Source: Bacteroidetes bacterium GWB2_32_14 (GTDB lineage Bacteria; Bacteroidota; Bacteroidia; Bacteroidales; UBA12077). Taken from it: 64,000 bases of DNA. The DNA is taken from positions 146,267-210,266 of the forward strand of contig MENK01000001.1 of NCBI GenBank assembly GCA_001768235.1, given 5' to 3'. This document shows positions 1 to 8,806 of this stretch, one piece after another; positions within the stretch are counted from its first letter, which is position 1; each line of letters starts with the position of its first letter. The notes beneath the pieces are model-generated. The model had not been told where the DNA came from. It saw only the letters and a list, made by a program, of their open reading frames with translations, and did not search any database. The translations under genes and the position numbers were made by a program.

Positions 1-56
1 CTCAAATCGGTTTTGCCAATACCGGTAGGGCCTATAATTACAATTAATTTTTTCAT
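1..56 (-). CDS. miaA: tRNA dimethylallyltransferase MiaA, 5' end only
   Basis: Only the first 18 or so codons lie in the window; the gene continues past base 1. The visible N-terminus is hydrophobic and runs into a P-loop, GPTGIGKTDL, which is the typical opening of MiaA. MiaA adds a dimethylallyl group to A37 of tRNAs that read UNN codons. An in-frame ATG three codons upstream (ending at 64) is an alternative start, but MKKL directly before the hydrophobic strand fits the family better. Other P-loop kinases could look similar over so few residues, so this is a probable call. Confidence 0.7.
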   Translation of the reverse strand, partial: MKKLIVIIGPTGIGKTDL

Positions 57-68
57 TAAATGCATTAA

Positions 69-1115
69 TTATAAATTAAGCAAGAACTCAACAATATCTA
101 CATTGTCGGCATAATCCCATAATTCGGGTTGTTGTGCTTTCCCAAAAGGAATGGCATTTTTTATTTGATTCGATTCAGAAACAATGCATTGTATTTGATT
201 TTTATTTAATTGAATAAATTCATTTACATGATTTAAATTTTTATAGTACTCAAAGTAAATAACCCCGATAGGTGAAGCCATTTGAATATCTTCCTTTAAT
301 AAAATAAAACCATTGTCTAGATGACTAATTTGGTTCATTAAGAAAACCGACCTGTTGTAATCGTAGTTATTGGCATATTTGTTATGATTATACAAGTGCT
401 GATAATGCTTTATGTTTTCGAAAAATAAATCGAACGGGTAACCTTCAGGTACAAATAGTTTGGAAACATTTCTGCAACCTAAGCCAAAATATTGAAAAAT
501 GTCATCAGCCAGAAATTTCAGTTGGTTGTTGTTTTCATTCCCTGTTAATACAGCTGTTGAGTTCCTGTTTCTTCGGATAATATGTGGATATTTTCCAAAA
601 TAATACTCGAAATAACGCGAAGTATTATTACTTCCTGTAGCAATTATGGCGTCAAAATTTTTTAATTGGTTCTCTTCGAAGAATATCAATTTCCCGAACT
701 CTTTATTGTCATTTTTCAGAAAATCGGATATAAATTGCATTAAACGGTTGTCTTTTGATGATAATTTAGCAATAAAAATATTCCCGCTGATTAAAACAGA
801 AATTAAATCGTGAAACCCGACTAAAGGTAAGTTGCCGGCAGTAACAACTCCAATTTTTTTGGAATTTGTTTTTTTAGCTAATTCAGGATAAGCAGAAAGC
901 CATTTTTTTATGTTTTTATCTGTTAATGAATTGCCTATAGCAGATATGGCCTGGCGAATATTTTGTTCGGTAAACCAGGGATTATAAATATGATCATTTT
1001 GAACAATATGTGTAAGCTTTTCTGAAAATGGAGAATCGGTAATTTTATTTTCGGAAAAATCTCTTAAAAACTTACCCAGTCGTGCAAAGGATTCTATTCG
1101 TTCGGTTAATTCCAT
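69..1115 (-). CDS. LuxC-type acyl-CoA reductase
   Basis: This 348-residue protein resembles the acyl-CoA reductase family named after LuxC, an aldehyde-dehydrogenase-fold enzyme that reduces acyl-CoA or acyl-thioester to aldehyde with NADPH. The GLGCRNVSKL segment places the expected catalytic cysteine at residue 214, and a nucleotide-binding stretch (VVTAGNLPLVGFHDL) sits near residue 90. It is shorter than LuxC itself (about 480 residues) but close to the form common in Bacteroidota. The gene ends 4-12 bases before the miaA start, so the two may be co-transcribed. The substrate cannot be told from sequence, and no luciferase or fatty-acid reductase partner gene is present. Confidence 0.8.
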   Translation of the reverse strand: MELTERIESFARLGKFLRDFSENKITDSPFSEKLTHIVQNDHIYNPWFTEQNIRQAISAIGNSLTDKNIKKWLSAYPELAKKTNSKKIGVVTAGNLPLVGFHDLISVLISGNIFIAKLSSKDNRLMQFISDFLKNDNKEFGKLIFFEENQLKNFDAIIATGSNNTSRYFEYYFGKYPHIIRRNRNSTAVLTGNENNNQLKFLADDIFQYFGLGCRNVSKLFVPEGYPFDLFFENIKHYQHLYNHNKYANNYDYNRSVFLMNQISHLDNGFILLKEDIQMASPIGVIYFEYYKNLNHVNEFIQLNKNQIQCIVSESNQIKNAIPFGKAQQPELWDYADNVDIVEFLLNL

Positions 1116-1149
1116 AAAGAATAATTATTCACTTTATAAAATAAAAAAA

Positions 1150-1173
1150 TGGATGACTTATAATAGCCATCCA
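1150..1173 (-). terminator. rho-independent terminator
   Basis: Read on the minus strand, TGGATG and CATCCA form a six-base-pair stem around a 12-nt loop, followed by a run of seven T. It lies just downstream of the CCC-type membrane protein gene and separates it from the acyl-CoA reductase gene. Confidence 0.6.
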
Positions 1174-1204
1174 AAGGTATATAAATTTTAATAAAAAGCT
1201 TATC

Positions 1205-1564
1205 TTATAATGATTCCCATGGGAATTGAGTAAACAAAGCACTTAGTGCAACACCAACAACAAGTACGTAAATAATTACAATTACCAGGTATAAAGCAGA
1301 TAAAACTGTTCCGATAATTGCACAAACCCTGCCCGCGTTTAAATTTTTGTAAGAACTCAGAGTATAAGCATCGGGATTTTCGCTGTAAGCAATTTTTGCT
1401 TTTGATGATAATACTAACGCAATAATACCCATTGCAAGAGCAAAAAGCCCATAACACCAGCATAATGCAATAGATAAAATTCCAAGAACTAAAACTGCTG
1501 TTGAGTTAGGTAATGTTTGCTGAATTCCCGTGTTCATTTGTTGACTTCCAGAAGTATTTTCCAT
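1205..1564 (-). CDS. small CCC-motif/DUF4190-like membrane protein
   Basis: This 119-residue protein has a short polar, Gln/Asn-rich N-terminus (residues 1-22) and then two hydrophobic segments, about 23-52 and 77-112, split by a polar loop of some 24 residues. The first segment carries CWCYG, matching the cysteine-rich turn of the family annotated in Bacteroidota as CCC-motif membrane proteins, related to DUF4190. The function of the family is unknown. The next gene upstream encodes a DUF2752 protein, and such pairs are common in Bacteroidota. The two genes are 11 bases apart and are probably one transcript. Confidence 0.7.
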   Translation of the reverse strand: MENTSGSQQMNTGIQQTLPNSTAVLVLGILSIALCWCYGLFALAMGIIALVLSSKAKIAYSENPDAYTLSSYKNLNAGRVCAIIGTVLSALYLVIVIIYVLVVGVALSALFTQFPWESL

Positions 1565-1575
1565 ACGATTTGATA

Positions 1576-1878
1576 TTAATGGGTTAATAATTTATAAATA
1601 TAGTTTAAAACAACGATTGATGCATTAAAAATAAATAAATATTTTAATGCTGTAGCCCCGTTTTTAAATTTAAAAATTAAGTGTAATGCTAAAAGGATAA
1701 TCAATATTAGTGTGGGTATTAGGGCAGGATATAAGATAATGCTTTCCCCGAAATTCCCTTTAAGTAACTCGATAAATGAACGCTGCATTCCGCATCCGGG
1801 GCATTCAATTCCTAGATATTTCCTGTAAAAGCAACTTTGCTGATGTGTTTCAAGCCAATGAATTATATTGTCACGCAT
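1576..1878 (-). CDS. DUF2752 membrane protein
   Basis: This 100-residue protein has the DUF2752 signature CPGCGMQRS near residues 26-34, followed by two transmembrane helices (about 48-68 and 76-96). The Cys-x2-Cys motif could bind a metal or act in redox chemistry, but no function has been established. Upstream on the minus strand, TACTTTTG (1911-1918) fits the Bacteroidota -7 box, so this gene probably starts a two-gene transcript with the CCC-type protein. Confidence 0.8.
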   Translation of the reverse strand: MRDNIIHWLETHQQSCFYRKYLGIECPGCGMQRSFIELLKGNFGESIILYPALIPTLILIILLALHLIFKFKNGATALKYLFIFNASIVVLNYIYKLLTH

Positions 1879-1992
1879 TCCCGGGCAAATTAATTACCTG
1901 CAAAAGTAATATTTTTTAAAATATAACCCGGGGAGAGTTAATTTAGATTTTTGGGTAGAATGAAGCCATATCTTATTATTATTTAACATGTG

Positions 1993-2829
1993 TTATTCTT
2001 TTGAAAATAAAATAGATACATAATCTACAACTTCGCTCGAAGGAATTATTTCGCCGGAATGCCCAATTCGTAAAATATCAACCAGGGGTTTTTCTGTAAC
2101 TAATTTTGAATATTCTATTAATGTCATTATGGGCCCATAGCCACAAACCGAAATATCTTTTTCACGAACTACCTGCTCAATGGCCGATGAGTTTTGAGCC
2201 AGAATCTGTTCAATTACATATAAATCCTGTTTTTTTCCTTGTTCTGGTGTTAGAAAATGTGAAAAATCGGATGATGCAATGATTAAAATTTTTCTGCCCA
2301 AATCAGTCATCGTTTTTACGATCTTCGCGGCTAATAGCTTTGCATTTTTCTGGCTCTGGTTCGACATGGTTATGGGTACAATTTTGAATGGATAATCCAG
2401 GAATAGTTGTAGCAATGGAATCATTACCTCACCTGAATGCTCATATTTTTGTTCAATGTCTGATACAGAAATACTAAGCTTATTCCCAAATTCTATGTCT
2501 AATTCAACTTGCCCGAGTGGTGTTTCCCAAATATCATGAGAGTCGAATGCTGTTTCGTGCCCTAATCCGGAATGATTCGGATTTATAATTACTATTGTAT
2601 CAAAAACCTGTTTCGATTGTTTTAAAATTTCGAAAAAATGAACAGCCTGGTATGCAGAAAACATATATCCTGCATGAGGAACAACTCCTCCAAGTATTTT
2701 TTTCTTGGTATGTTCGATGTGAATTTTGGGGAATTCTTTTTTCAGAATGGACGAAACCTGTTTTTTCAAGCTTTCTGCATCATCCGGATAAAATTTGCCT
2801 GCAACAACCGGCCTTCTGATTTTTACCAT
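1993..2829 (-). CDS. amrB: AmmeMemoRadiSam system protein B (MEMO1 family)
   Basis: This 278-residue protein belongs to the MEMO1 family, which shares a fold with class III extradiol dioxygenases. The conserved positions are visible: PHAGY with His52, NPNHSGLGH with His86 and His91, ASSDFSH, and SVCGYGP with the conserved cysteine. Human MEMO1 uses equivalent His/His/Cys residues to bind a metal. It lies five bases after the radical SAM gene and closes a four-gene operon with AMMECR1 and acylphosphatase genes. The biochemical role of the system is not established. The identity is firm and the function open. Confidence 0.92.
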   Translation of the reverse strand: MVKIRRPVVAGKFYPDDAESLKKQVSSILKKEFPKIHIEHTKKKILGGVVPHAGYMFSAYQAVHFFEILKQSKQVFDTIVIINPNHSGLGHETAFDSHDIWETPLGQVELDIEFGNKLSISVSDIEQKYEHSGEVMIPLLQLFLDYPFKIVPITMSNQSQKNAKLLAAKIVKTMTDLGRKILIIASSDFSHFLTPEQGKKQDLYVIEQILAQNSSAIEQVVREKDISVCGYGPIMTLIEYSKLVTEKPLVDILRIGHSGEIIPSSEVVDYVSILFSKE

Positions 2830-2834
2830 GATTT

Positions 2835-3848
2835 TTATTTGAAGTAATTAAAAATTTTTTGATTGCATTTTCGACAATTCCCATCTTTACCAATTCCCAA
2901 AATACTGGTTAAATAACCACTACGCTTAATTAATAACACATTGCACGAACTGCAATAGGTATTATTTCCTTCAGGTAATAATACATTCCCAAGATAAACA
3001 TAATCCAGGTATTTTTTTGCAATTTCATTTAACTCAACCATTTTATCTATTGAGGTAGATTCAGTTTCCATTTTGTAAGCAGGGTGGTATCGCGAAATAT
3101 GTAAAACTGTATTTTTCCCAAGCTCATTTGAAATCCATGAGCACATCTGTTCAAATTCTTTTGGATTATCATTTAGAGTTGGTATAACCAGATTCGTAAT
3201 TTCAAGATGTTTCCCTGCTTTTATAATGCTTTTGAGGGTTTCTTTTACAGGTTCGAGTGTTGATTTTGTATATTTCTTAAAAAAATCAATATTGAATGAT
3301 TTTAAATCAACGCTGTAAGCATCTATGTAAGAATGTAATTCGGTTAATGGATATGGATTGATATACCCATTTGTAACCATTACATTTTTTAAACCTGCAG
3401 ATTTTATAAGTTTGGCTGTTTCGAGCATGAACTCAAAAAAAACTGTAGGTTCATTGTAGGTATAAGCAAGCCCGATATTATTTTTTCCTGATAAAGCTAA
3501 TTCTAAAATCTGTTGAGAAGAATAATTACCATGTTCTTCACTATATTTATCAGCTGCAACCTGCGAAATTTGCCAGTTTTGGCAAAACTGGCATTGCAGG
3601 TTACACCCCAGGCTCCCCATGGATAAGATTACTTTTCCCGGGTAAAAATGATAAAGTGGTTTTTTTTCAATGGGGTCGAAGCCTATGGATGAAACTACAC
3701 CATAGTTTTCAGAAAATAAAGTCCCCCCTTTATTTATTCTGACTTTACAAATACCTGCATTCTCAGGAGAAATTGTACACATGTGAGGGCATAGTTCGCA
3801 TTGTACATTATTGTTTGCTGATTTTTTATAATACAGTGATTCCATCAT
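2835..3848 (-). CDS. amrS: AmmeMemoRadiSam system radical SAM enzyme
   Basis: This 337-residue radical SAM protein has the C-x3-C-x2-C cluster motif at Cys82, Cys86 and Cys89 (GCNLQCQFCQNW). It is related to pyruvate-formate-lyase-activating enzymes. An N-terminal cysteine cluster (CELCPHMC...GIC, residues 17-34) and a C-terminal pair of CxxC motifs (about 297-300 and 326-329) suggest a further metal site. The gene overlaps the acylphosphatase stop by four bases (ATGA), a sign of translational coupling. A second in-frame ATG follows at once, so the start is uncertain by one codon. The substrate is unknown. Family membership is strongly supported by the AMMECR1 and MEMO neighbours. Confidence 0.93.
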   Translation of the reverse strand: MMESLYYKKSANNNVQCELCPHMCTISPENAGICKVRINKGGTLFSENYGVVSSIGFDPIEKKPLYHFYPGKVILSMGSLGCNLQCQFCQNWQISQVAADKYSEEHGNYSSQQILELALSGKNNIGLAYTYNEPTVFFEFMLETAKLIKSAGLKNVMVTNGYINPYPLTELHSYIDAYSVDLKSFNIDFFKKYTKSTLEPVKETLKSIIKAGKHLEITNLVIPTLNDNPKEFEQMCSWISNELGKNTVLHISRYHPAYKMETESTSIDKMVELNEIAKKYLDYVYLGNVLLPEGNNTYCSSCNVLLIKRSGYLTSILGIGKDGNCRKCNQKIFNYFK

Positions 3849-4114
3849 TTTATTTCAAAGCTAACGAAGTTCGATAATGGAATGTTTTCAAGATATAAAT
3901 CATTAACCTGTGCCCACGATGGCCCCATTCTGCACCATTCTGTAAAATGATCCAGAATTTCCGGTTCGCCTTCAATTTCAATATAAACAGAACCATCCGT
4001 TTTGTTTCGGATAAATCCTTTTAATCCCAGTTCGTTTGCTTTTTTTAAAGCGCTGTATCTAAATCCAACACCTTGAACTTTACCGGAAACAATTATCATT
4101 ACTGCTTTTTTCAT
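3845..4114 (-). CDS. acyP: acylphosphatase
   Basis: This 89-residue protein has the full acylphosphatase signature: GKVQGVGFRY with the phosphate-binding Arg19, and GFIRNKTDGSV with the catalytic Asn37. These enzymes hydrolyse carboxyl-phosphate mixed anhydrides such as acetyl phosphate or carbamoyl phosphate. The unusual point is the setting: the gene is embedded between AMMECR1 (9-bp gap) and the radical SAM gene (4-bp overlap). The same acylphosphatase fold also occurs as a domain in HypF. The operon position suggests a role in the AmmeMemoRadiSam pathway, perhaps removing an acyl-phosphate intermediate, but that is inference. Confidence 0.93.
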   Translation of the reverse strand: MKKAVMIIVSGKVQGVGFRYSALKKANELGLKGFIRNKTDGSVYIEIEGEPEILDHFTEWCRMGPSWAQVNDLYLENIPLSNFVSFEIK

Positions 4115-4123
4115 ATCAATTAG

Positions 4124-4654
4124 TTAATCGTACCGGGTTACTTTAAAACTAAAAACTTCAAGCTCCGGAGCATCTTTTTCTTTTATCCCGGCTTGTTTTT
4201 TAGCAATCTCTATTTGTTTCTCAACAGTTTTTATGTTTTTTAAGTTGGGTAAAACGAAACCAACTTTTCCCTTTTCATTTTTAATCACGATACCATGTTT
4301 TAATGGTTTTATTTCATTTAAGTCTTGAATCCTTTGTGGTTCGGAAAGTATGTCAACATATACTTTTATTTCATTTAATGTATTTTTTGTAATGTGTTTG
4401 TTTTTTTTATCATTTAATAAATGGATAGTGTTTGAAACAATTTCTTCATATAAAGTTTTGTTTTCTGGGTAAACATTACCAAAACTTGCCAATAAATTAT
4501 CTTGTAAATCAACAACCGATATTACACAAGCCAGGTTTAGTTTTAAATCGGGAGTTATTTTATCATCATCCATTTTTCTTATTTGGCCGGTAGTTTTATA
4601 AAACAATATTAATTCGAATGCAATTTTTGCATAAGATGTTTTTGGTGTGTACAT
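4124..4654 (-). CDS. amrA: AmmeMemoRadiSam system protein A (AMMECR1 domain), divergent
   Basis: This 176-residue protein aligns by eye with the AMMECR1 domain: an N-terminal helix, a central sheet, the segment LKPLKHGIVI and a following VGFVLP that match the family's HG(I/V) and G-LLLP signatures, and a C-terminal ELEVFSFKV strand. The near-invariant RGCIG hexapeptide region is not conserved; at residues 55-60 the sequence reads LASFGN. It is the first gene of the operon, so it probably carries the promoter. Structure is likely kept, but the putative active or binding loop has changed. Confidence 0.8.
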   Translation of the reverse strand: MYTPKTSYAKIAFELILFYKTTGQIRKMDDDKITPDLKLNLACVISVVDLQDNLLASFGNVYPENKTLYEEIVSNTIHLLNDKKNKHITKNTLNEIKVYVDILSEPQRIQDLNEIKPLKHGIVIKNEKGKVGFVLPNLKNIKTVEKQIEIAKKQAGIKEKDAPELEVFSFKVTRYD

Positions 4655-4919
4655 GAGAAATGGTTTTATGTAATATGTATTTCGTTAAGTGATATGGAAA
4701 TAACAGTCCATAGGGTAAGAGATAGAAAGGATATTTAGTTTGTAACAACAAAATGGTTTAATATTTAAATATTTCAGTAAATAGTAAATTTACAAATTTC
4801 ATTTTATAACTTCAATCTTAAATTTATATATTTCAGTAAAAAGGGAAGTAATAAAAAAGGTGATTCAAAATAGTTTATTTTTGTTAAGTATTATTATTTT
4901 TGATTTATAAGAACAGGTT

Positions 4920-6164
4920 ATGTTTTCAGCAGGATTATTTTTTGAAAATTTACGTATATCAATAAAATCAATTCGTTCGAACTTATTACGAACCATACTT
5001 ACTGTATTTATTATTGCTTTTGGAATAATGGCGCTCGTGGGTATATTAACCGCGATAGAATCAATAAAAAGCTCTATCAGCAATCAGTTTACAAGTATGG
5101 GAGCTAATACATTCTCGATAGTTAATCGCGATAACAGGGTTCGTATTGGAGGCGATTCAAGGCCTAATCGTTATAGAAGCATAGAATTCAGGGAAGCCAT
5201 GTCTTTTAAAGAAGATTTTAATTTCCCTGCTGTAGTTTCTATTTCAACATTTGCTTCAGAATTAGCCACTGTAAAATATAAGTCGGAAAAAACAAATCCA
5301 AATATTACTGTTATAGGTTCTGACGAAAACTACATGTTAACATCAGGTAGTGAAATTGATAAAGGAAGAAACTTTTCAATTAACGAGATTACATCTAACG
5401 CGCATGTTGCAATTATTGGGCCCGAACTGGTCAAAGATGTTTTTGCAAAAAATGAAGATCCTTTAGAAAAAATAATAAGTATTGGATCGGGAAAGTATAA
5501 GGTTATTGGTGTACTAAAAGCGAAAGGATCGAGCTTCGGTTCAGCCGGTGATGATGTTTGTATTTTACCTATTACCAATGTGCGCCAGTATTTTTCGCGT
5601 CCAAACATGAATTTCCGGATATCTGTTTTACCGCAATCACCTACCCTGTTAAAAGCAGGTGTAAACGAAGCCGAAGGAATTTTCAGGGTTATTCGCAAAT
5701 TACGCAGCTTCGAAGAGAGTAATTTTTCTGTTGAAACCAGTGATAATCTTGCAAATCTCCTGATTAAAAATATACGTTATGTAACCCTTGCAGCTACAAT
5801 AATTGGAATTATTACTCTTTTTGGCGCTGCTATTGGCCTGATGAATATTATGCTTGTATCCGTTACTGAACGTACACGCGAAATAGGTATAAGGAAAGCA
5901 ATTGGAGCAAAATCATCTTTAATCAGGCGCCAGTTCCTTTACGAATCGGTCTTGATTGGACAACTTGGAGGTTTTTTTGGAATTATTTTAGGAATTTTAA
6001 TTGGAAATTTAGTATCTTTATTAACTGGTGGTGTATTTATTATACCATGGTTGTGGATAATTGGCGGCGTTGTTTTATGCTTTTTTGTCGGCCTTTTTTC
6101 AGGATTAATACCCGCGATTAAAGCTTCAAAACTCGATCCGATTATTTCTCTCAGATATGAATAA
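4920..6164 (+). CDS. MacB/FtsX-family ABC transporter permease, no ATPase partner
   Basis: This 414-residue permease has the MacB arrangement: one N-terminal transmembrane helix (about 21-46), a periplasmic MacB_PCD domain of about 230 residues, then three helices (about 283-310, 335-360, 372-395) with the FtsX signature around GLMNIMLVSVTERTREIGIRKAIGA. It ends with the typical ASKLDPIISLRYE tail. MacB-type systems use a separate or fused ATPase to drive mechanotransmission across the envelope; no ATPase gene is adjacent, so the partner must lie elsewhere. Substrate unknown. Two TATTTTTG stretches at 4876-4883 and 4895-4902 could serve as -7 boxes. Confidence 0.88.
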   Translation: MFSAGLFFENLRISIKSIRSNLLRTILTVFIIAFGIMALVGILTAIESIKSSISNQFTSMGANTFSIVNRDNRVRIGGDSRPNRYRSIEFREAMSFKEDFNFPAVVSISTFASELATVKYKSEKTNPNITVIGSDENYMLTSGSEIDKGRNFSINEITSNAHVAIIGPELVKDVFAKNEDPLEKIISIGSGKYKVIGVLKAKGSSFGSAGDDVCILPITNVRQYFSRPNMNFRISVLPQSPTLLKAGVNEAEGIFRVIRKLRSFEESNFSVETSDNLANLLIKNIRYVTLAATIIGIITLFGAAIGLMNIMLVSVTERTREIGIRKAIGAKSSLIRRQFLYESVLIGQLGGFFGIILGILIGNLVSLLTGGVFIIPWLWIIGGVVLCFFVGLFSGLIPAIKASKLDPIISLRYE

Positions 6165-6196
6165 GTTGTTTCAGTTTTTTTTTATATATTAGCCCT

Positions 6197-6577
6197 ATGA
6201 TAAAAGACTTCGTTTTAGAAAAAACTGTTAAAACCCCTTACGTTAATTGCGACAGTAAGTCTGGCGTTATAAAAATTATTGGACGTTCGATTCCTGAAAA
6301 CCCTGAAGAGTTTTATCTTTCAATTTTTGACTGGATTGATAAATATTTTGAAAATCCTCAAAAAGAAACTACGGTTAATGTTCAGCTTGAGTATATTAAT
6401 AGTGGTTCGTCGAAATTTATCATGGAATTATTCCAACGGCTTCAGGATTATCACGATAAAGGTTTTTTATCAAAAATTAATTGGTATTACGAAGAAGACG
6501 ATGAAGCTGTTCTGGAATTAGGTAAGCATTATCAATCGATGATTAATATCCCGTTTAAGCTTATAGAGATTTATTAG
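6197..6577 (+). CDS. SiaC-like regulatory phosphoprotein (DUF1987)
   Basis: This 126-residue protein matches DUF1987, the family of Pseudomonas SiaC. SiaC is a STAS-like phosphoprotein that is phosphorylated on a residue in a YxNSxSSK-type motif and controls the diguanylate cyclase SiaD. The motif is visible as LEYINSGSSKFIMEL near residues 63-77. The usual partners (SiaB-like kinase, PP2C phosphatase SiaA, GGDEF protein) are not adjacent; in Bacteroidota this protein often stands alone or near other regulators. The gene lies 32 bases after the permease gene and a terminator follows it, so the pair may be co-transcribed. The regulated target is unknown. Confidence 0.8.
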   Translation: MIKDFVLEKTVKTPYVNCDSKSGVIKIIGRSIPENPEEFYLSIFDWIDKYFENPQKETTVNVQLEYINSGSSKFIMELFQRLQDYHDKGFLSKINWYYEEDDEAVLELGKHYQSMINIPFKLIEIY

Positions 6578-6594
6578 AAATTTTTATATAAATA

Positions 6595-6628
6595 AAAAAC
6601 CCTAAATTCTGATTTTAGGGTTTTTTTG
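6595..6628. terminator. bidirectional terminator between SiaC-like gene and gap
   Basis: CCCTAAA (6600-6606) pairs with TTTAGGG (6614-6620), with an A run before and seven T after, so it can end transcription from both converging genes. Confidence 0.8.
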
Positions 6629-6639
6629 TTTTATACAGA

Positions 6640-7698
<1,059 letters not shown>

Positions 7699-7779
7699 TC
7701 ATAAATTCTTCAAGTAATTAAGCTGAATTACTCTATATGTTTTATAACTTGTACTTACCAGGGTTATTTTATCTTTAAA

Positions 7780-8589
7780 TTACATCCAGTTAAGCAAGTT
7801 GATTTTTTTCTTATGTCGCCTAAGATAGTCGGGAGAGATTTGCTGGGCATTTGTAATTTTACCTATCCGGTAACAAACAAATAATGTGAAGAAATATTGT
7901 TGATTATCGTCAACAGCCATAATATCGAGATTTTTTAAATAAGCCTGTAATAAAATACCTGCTTCAATAGCGTGGACAGTAGTTTCTTTTTGACTAAACT
8001 CAAAATTAAAACCTGTTTTAAAAAATAAGCCTGGAATAAGTTTAATTTCATCAAATCCTTTAAAGAATGATGATTTCCCATTAATATCATCCGATGTATG
8101 TATTGTCGGGTTAAATTTTTCTTCTTTTATTGTATAAGTACTGTCGTTTAACCGGTAAAGTATTTCGTAATAAATAGGTTTCTGTATAACAACGGATGGG
8201 CCAACAGAATAGAAATAACGAACAGCTACTGCTCCTGCGTCTGGTTTCCTGAATAATTCGTTTTGTTTTCCGTACCCGAAACGTAAATCAAAGATGTTGT
8301 TTTGCTTTCCAAAAACAAACGATTCTGAAGAAAAAATTGATGAATTCGATGAGGATATTTCTTTAGAATGTTTTATAATTGAGAAATCCAGTTCGTAAAT
8401 TCGTTTTTCAAAAACATTTATTCGGCTGCCATACCTGTAACCCAATCCCCATCCATTCGAATTTAAATTTAGGGCTATTGTTTTTTCGTTTCGGTAAAAG
8501 ATTTTTGGCATATCTTCAGGCAAATTCTGAGATAATCCAAATAGCGATTGAATAAAAAAAAGTACAAAAAAAAATGTAAATTTTTGCAT
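7780..8589 (-). CDS. predicted outer-membrane beta-barrel protein, unknown function
   Basis: This 269-residue protein starts with a clear signal peptide (hydrophobic residues 4-18, likely cleaved near GLSQ). The rest alternates short amphipathic strands with aromatic residues (LDFSIIKHS, FDLRFGYGK, VAVRYFYSVGPSV, FFTLFVCYRIG), as expected for a small outer-membrane barrel. I do not recognise a named family. The last residues, RRHKKKINLLNWM, are unusually basic for a barrel C-terminus. A single-gene unit between gap and a small lipoprotein gene. Confidence 0.6.
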   Translation of the reverse strand: MQKFTFFFVLFFIQSLFGLSQNLPEDMPKIFYRNEKTIALNLNSNGWGLGYRYGSRINVFEKRIYELDFSIIKHSKEISSSNSSIFSSESFVFGKQNNIFDLRFGYGKQNELFRKPDAGAVAVRYFYSVGPSVVIQKPIYYEILYRLNDSTYTIKEEKFNPTIHTSDDINGKSSFFKGFDEIKLIPGLFFKTGFNFEFSQKETTVHAIEAGILLQAYLKNLDIMAVDDNQQYFFTLFVCYRIGKITNAQQISPDYLRRHKKKINLLNWM

Positions 8590-8683
8590 AAAATAAAATC
8601 CGTCTCAAATGTAAAGTTAATTCATTTGAGACAGATAAATGTAAGTACCCGGATTATAAATATTTTAAAAACAGGAGTATTTA

Positions 8684-8806
8684 CTAAACATTACTGGTTT
8701 GTTCGGTTTTTGCCTGGCTATAAGCCGGACAATCTTTAGTTTTACATGAACTCATTACCGATAATACAAATAATGCCAACAACATTGCAATTGCTATTCT
8801 TTTCAT
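8684..8806 (-). CDS. tiny lipoprotein (40 residues)
   Basis: The reading frame is open further upstream (to 8893), but the first 29 codons of that frame look non-coding. The methionine at 8806 begins a textbook lipoprotein signal: MKRIAIAMLLALFVLSVMSSC with the lipobox cysteine at residue 21. Only about 20 residues (KTKDCPAYSQAKTEQTSNV) would remain after processing. Small lipoproteins with a single conserved CPAYS-like segment occur in Bacteroidota. Function unknown; it could be a surface peptide or a membrane anchor. Confidence 0.55.
   Translation of the reverse strand: MKRIAIAMLLALFVLSVMSSCKTKDCPAYSQAKTEQTSNV

Noticed and set aside
1200-1463. 87-codon cysteine-rich frame on the minus strand
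   Set aside because: It is a shifted frame of the CCC-motif membrane protein, which has clear transmembrane segments in its own frame.
4767-4843. Two copies of TATTTCAGTAAA upstream of the amr operon and the permease gene
   Set aside because: Only 12 bases long in very AT-rich DNA, without a palindrome or promoter relation; likely chance.
8548-8739. 63-codon plus-strand frame between the barrel gene and the small lipoprotein gene
   Set aside because: Lysine-rich run of AT DNA overlapping the signal-peptide end of one gene and the end of the other; no start signal.
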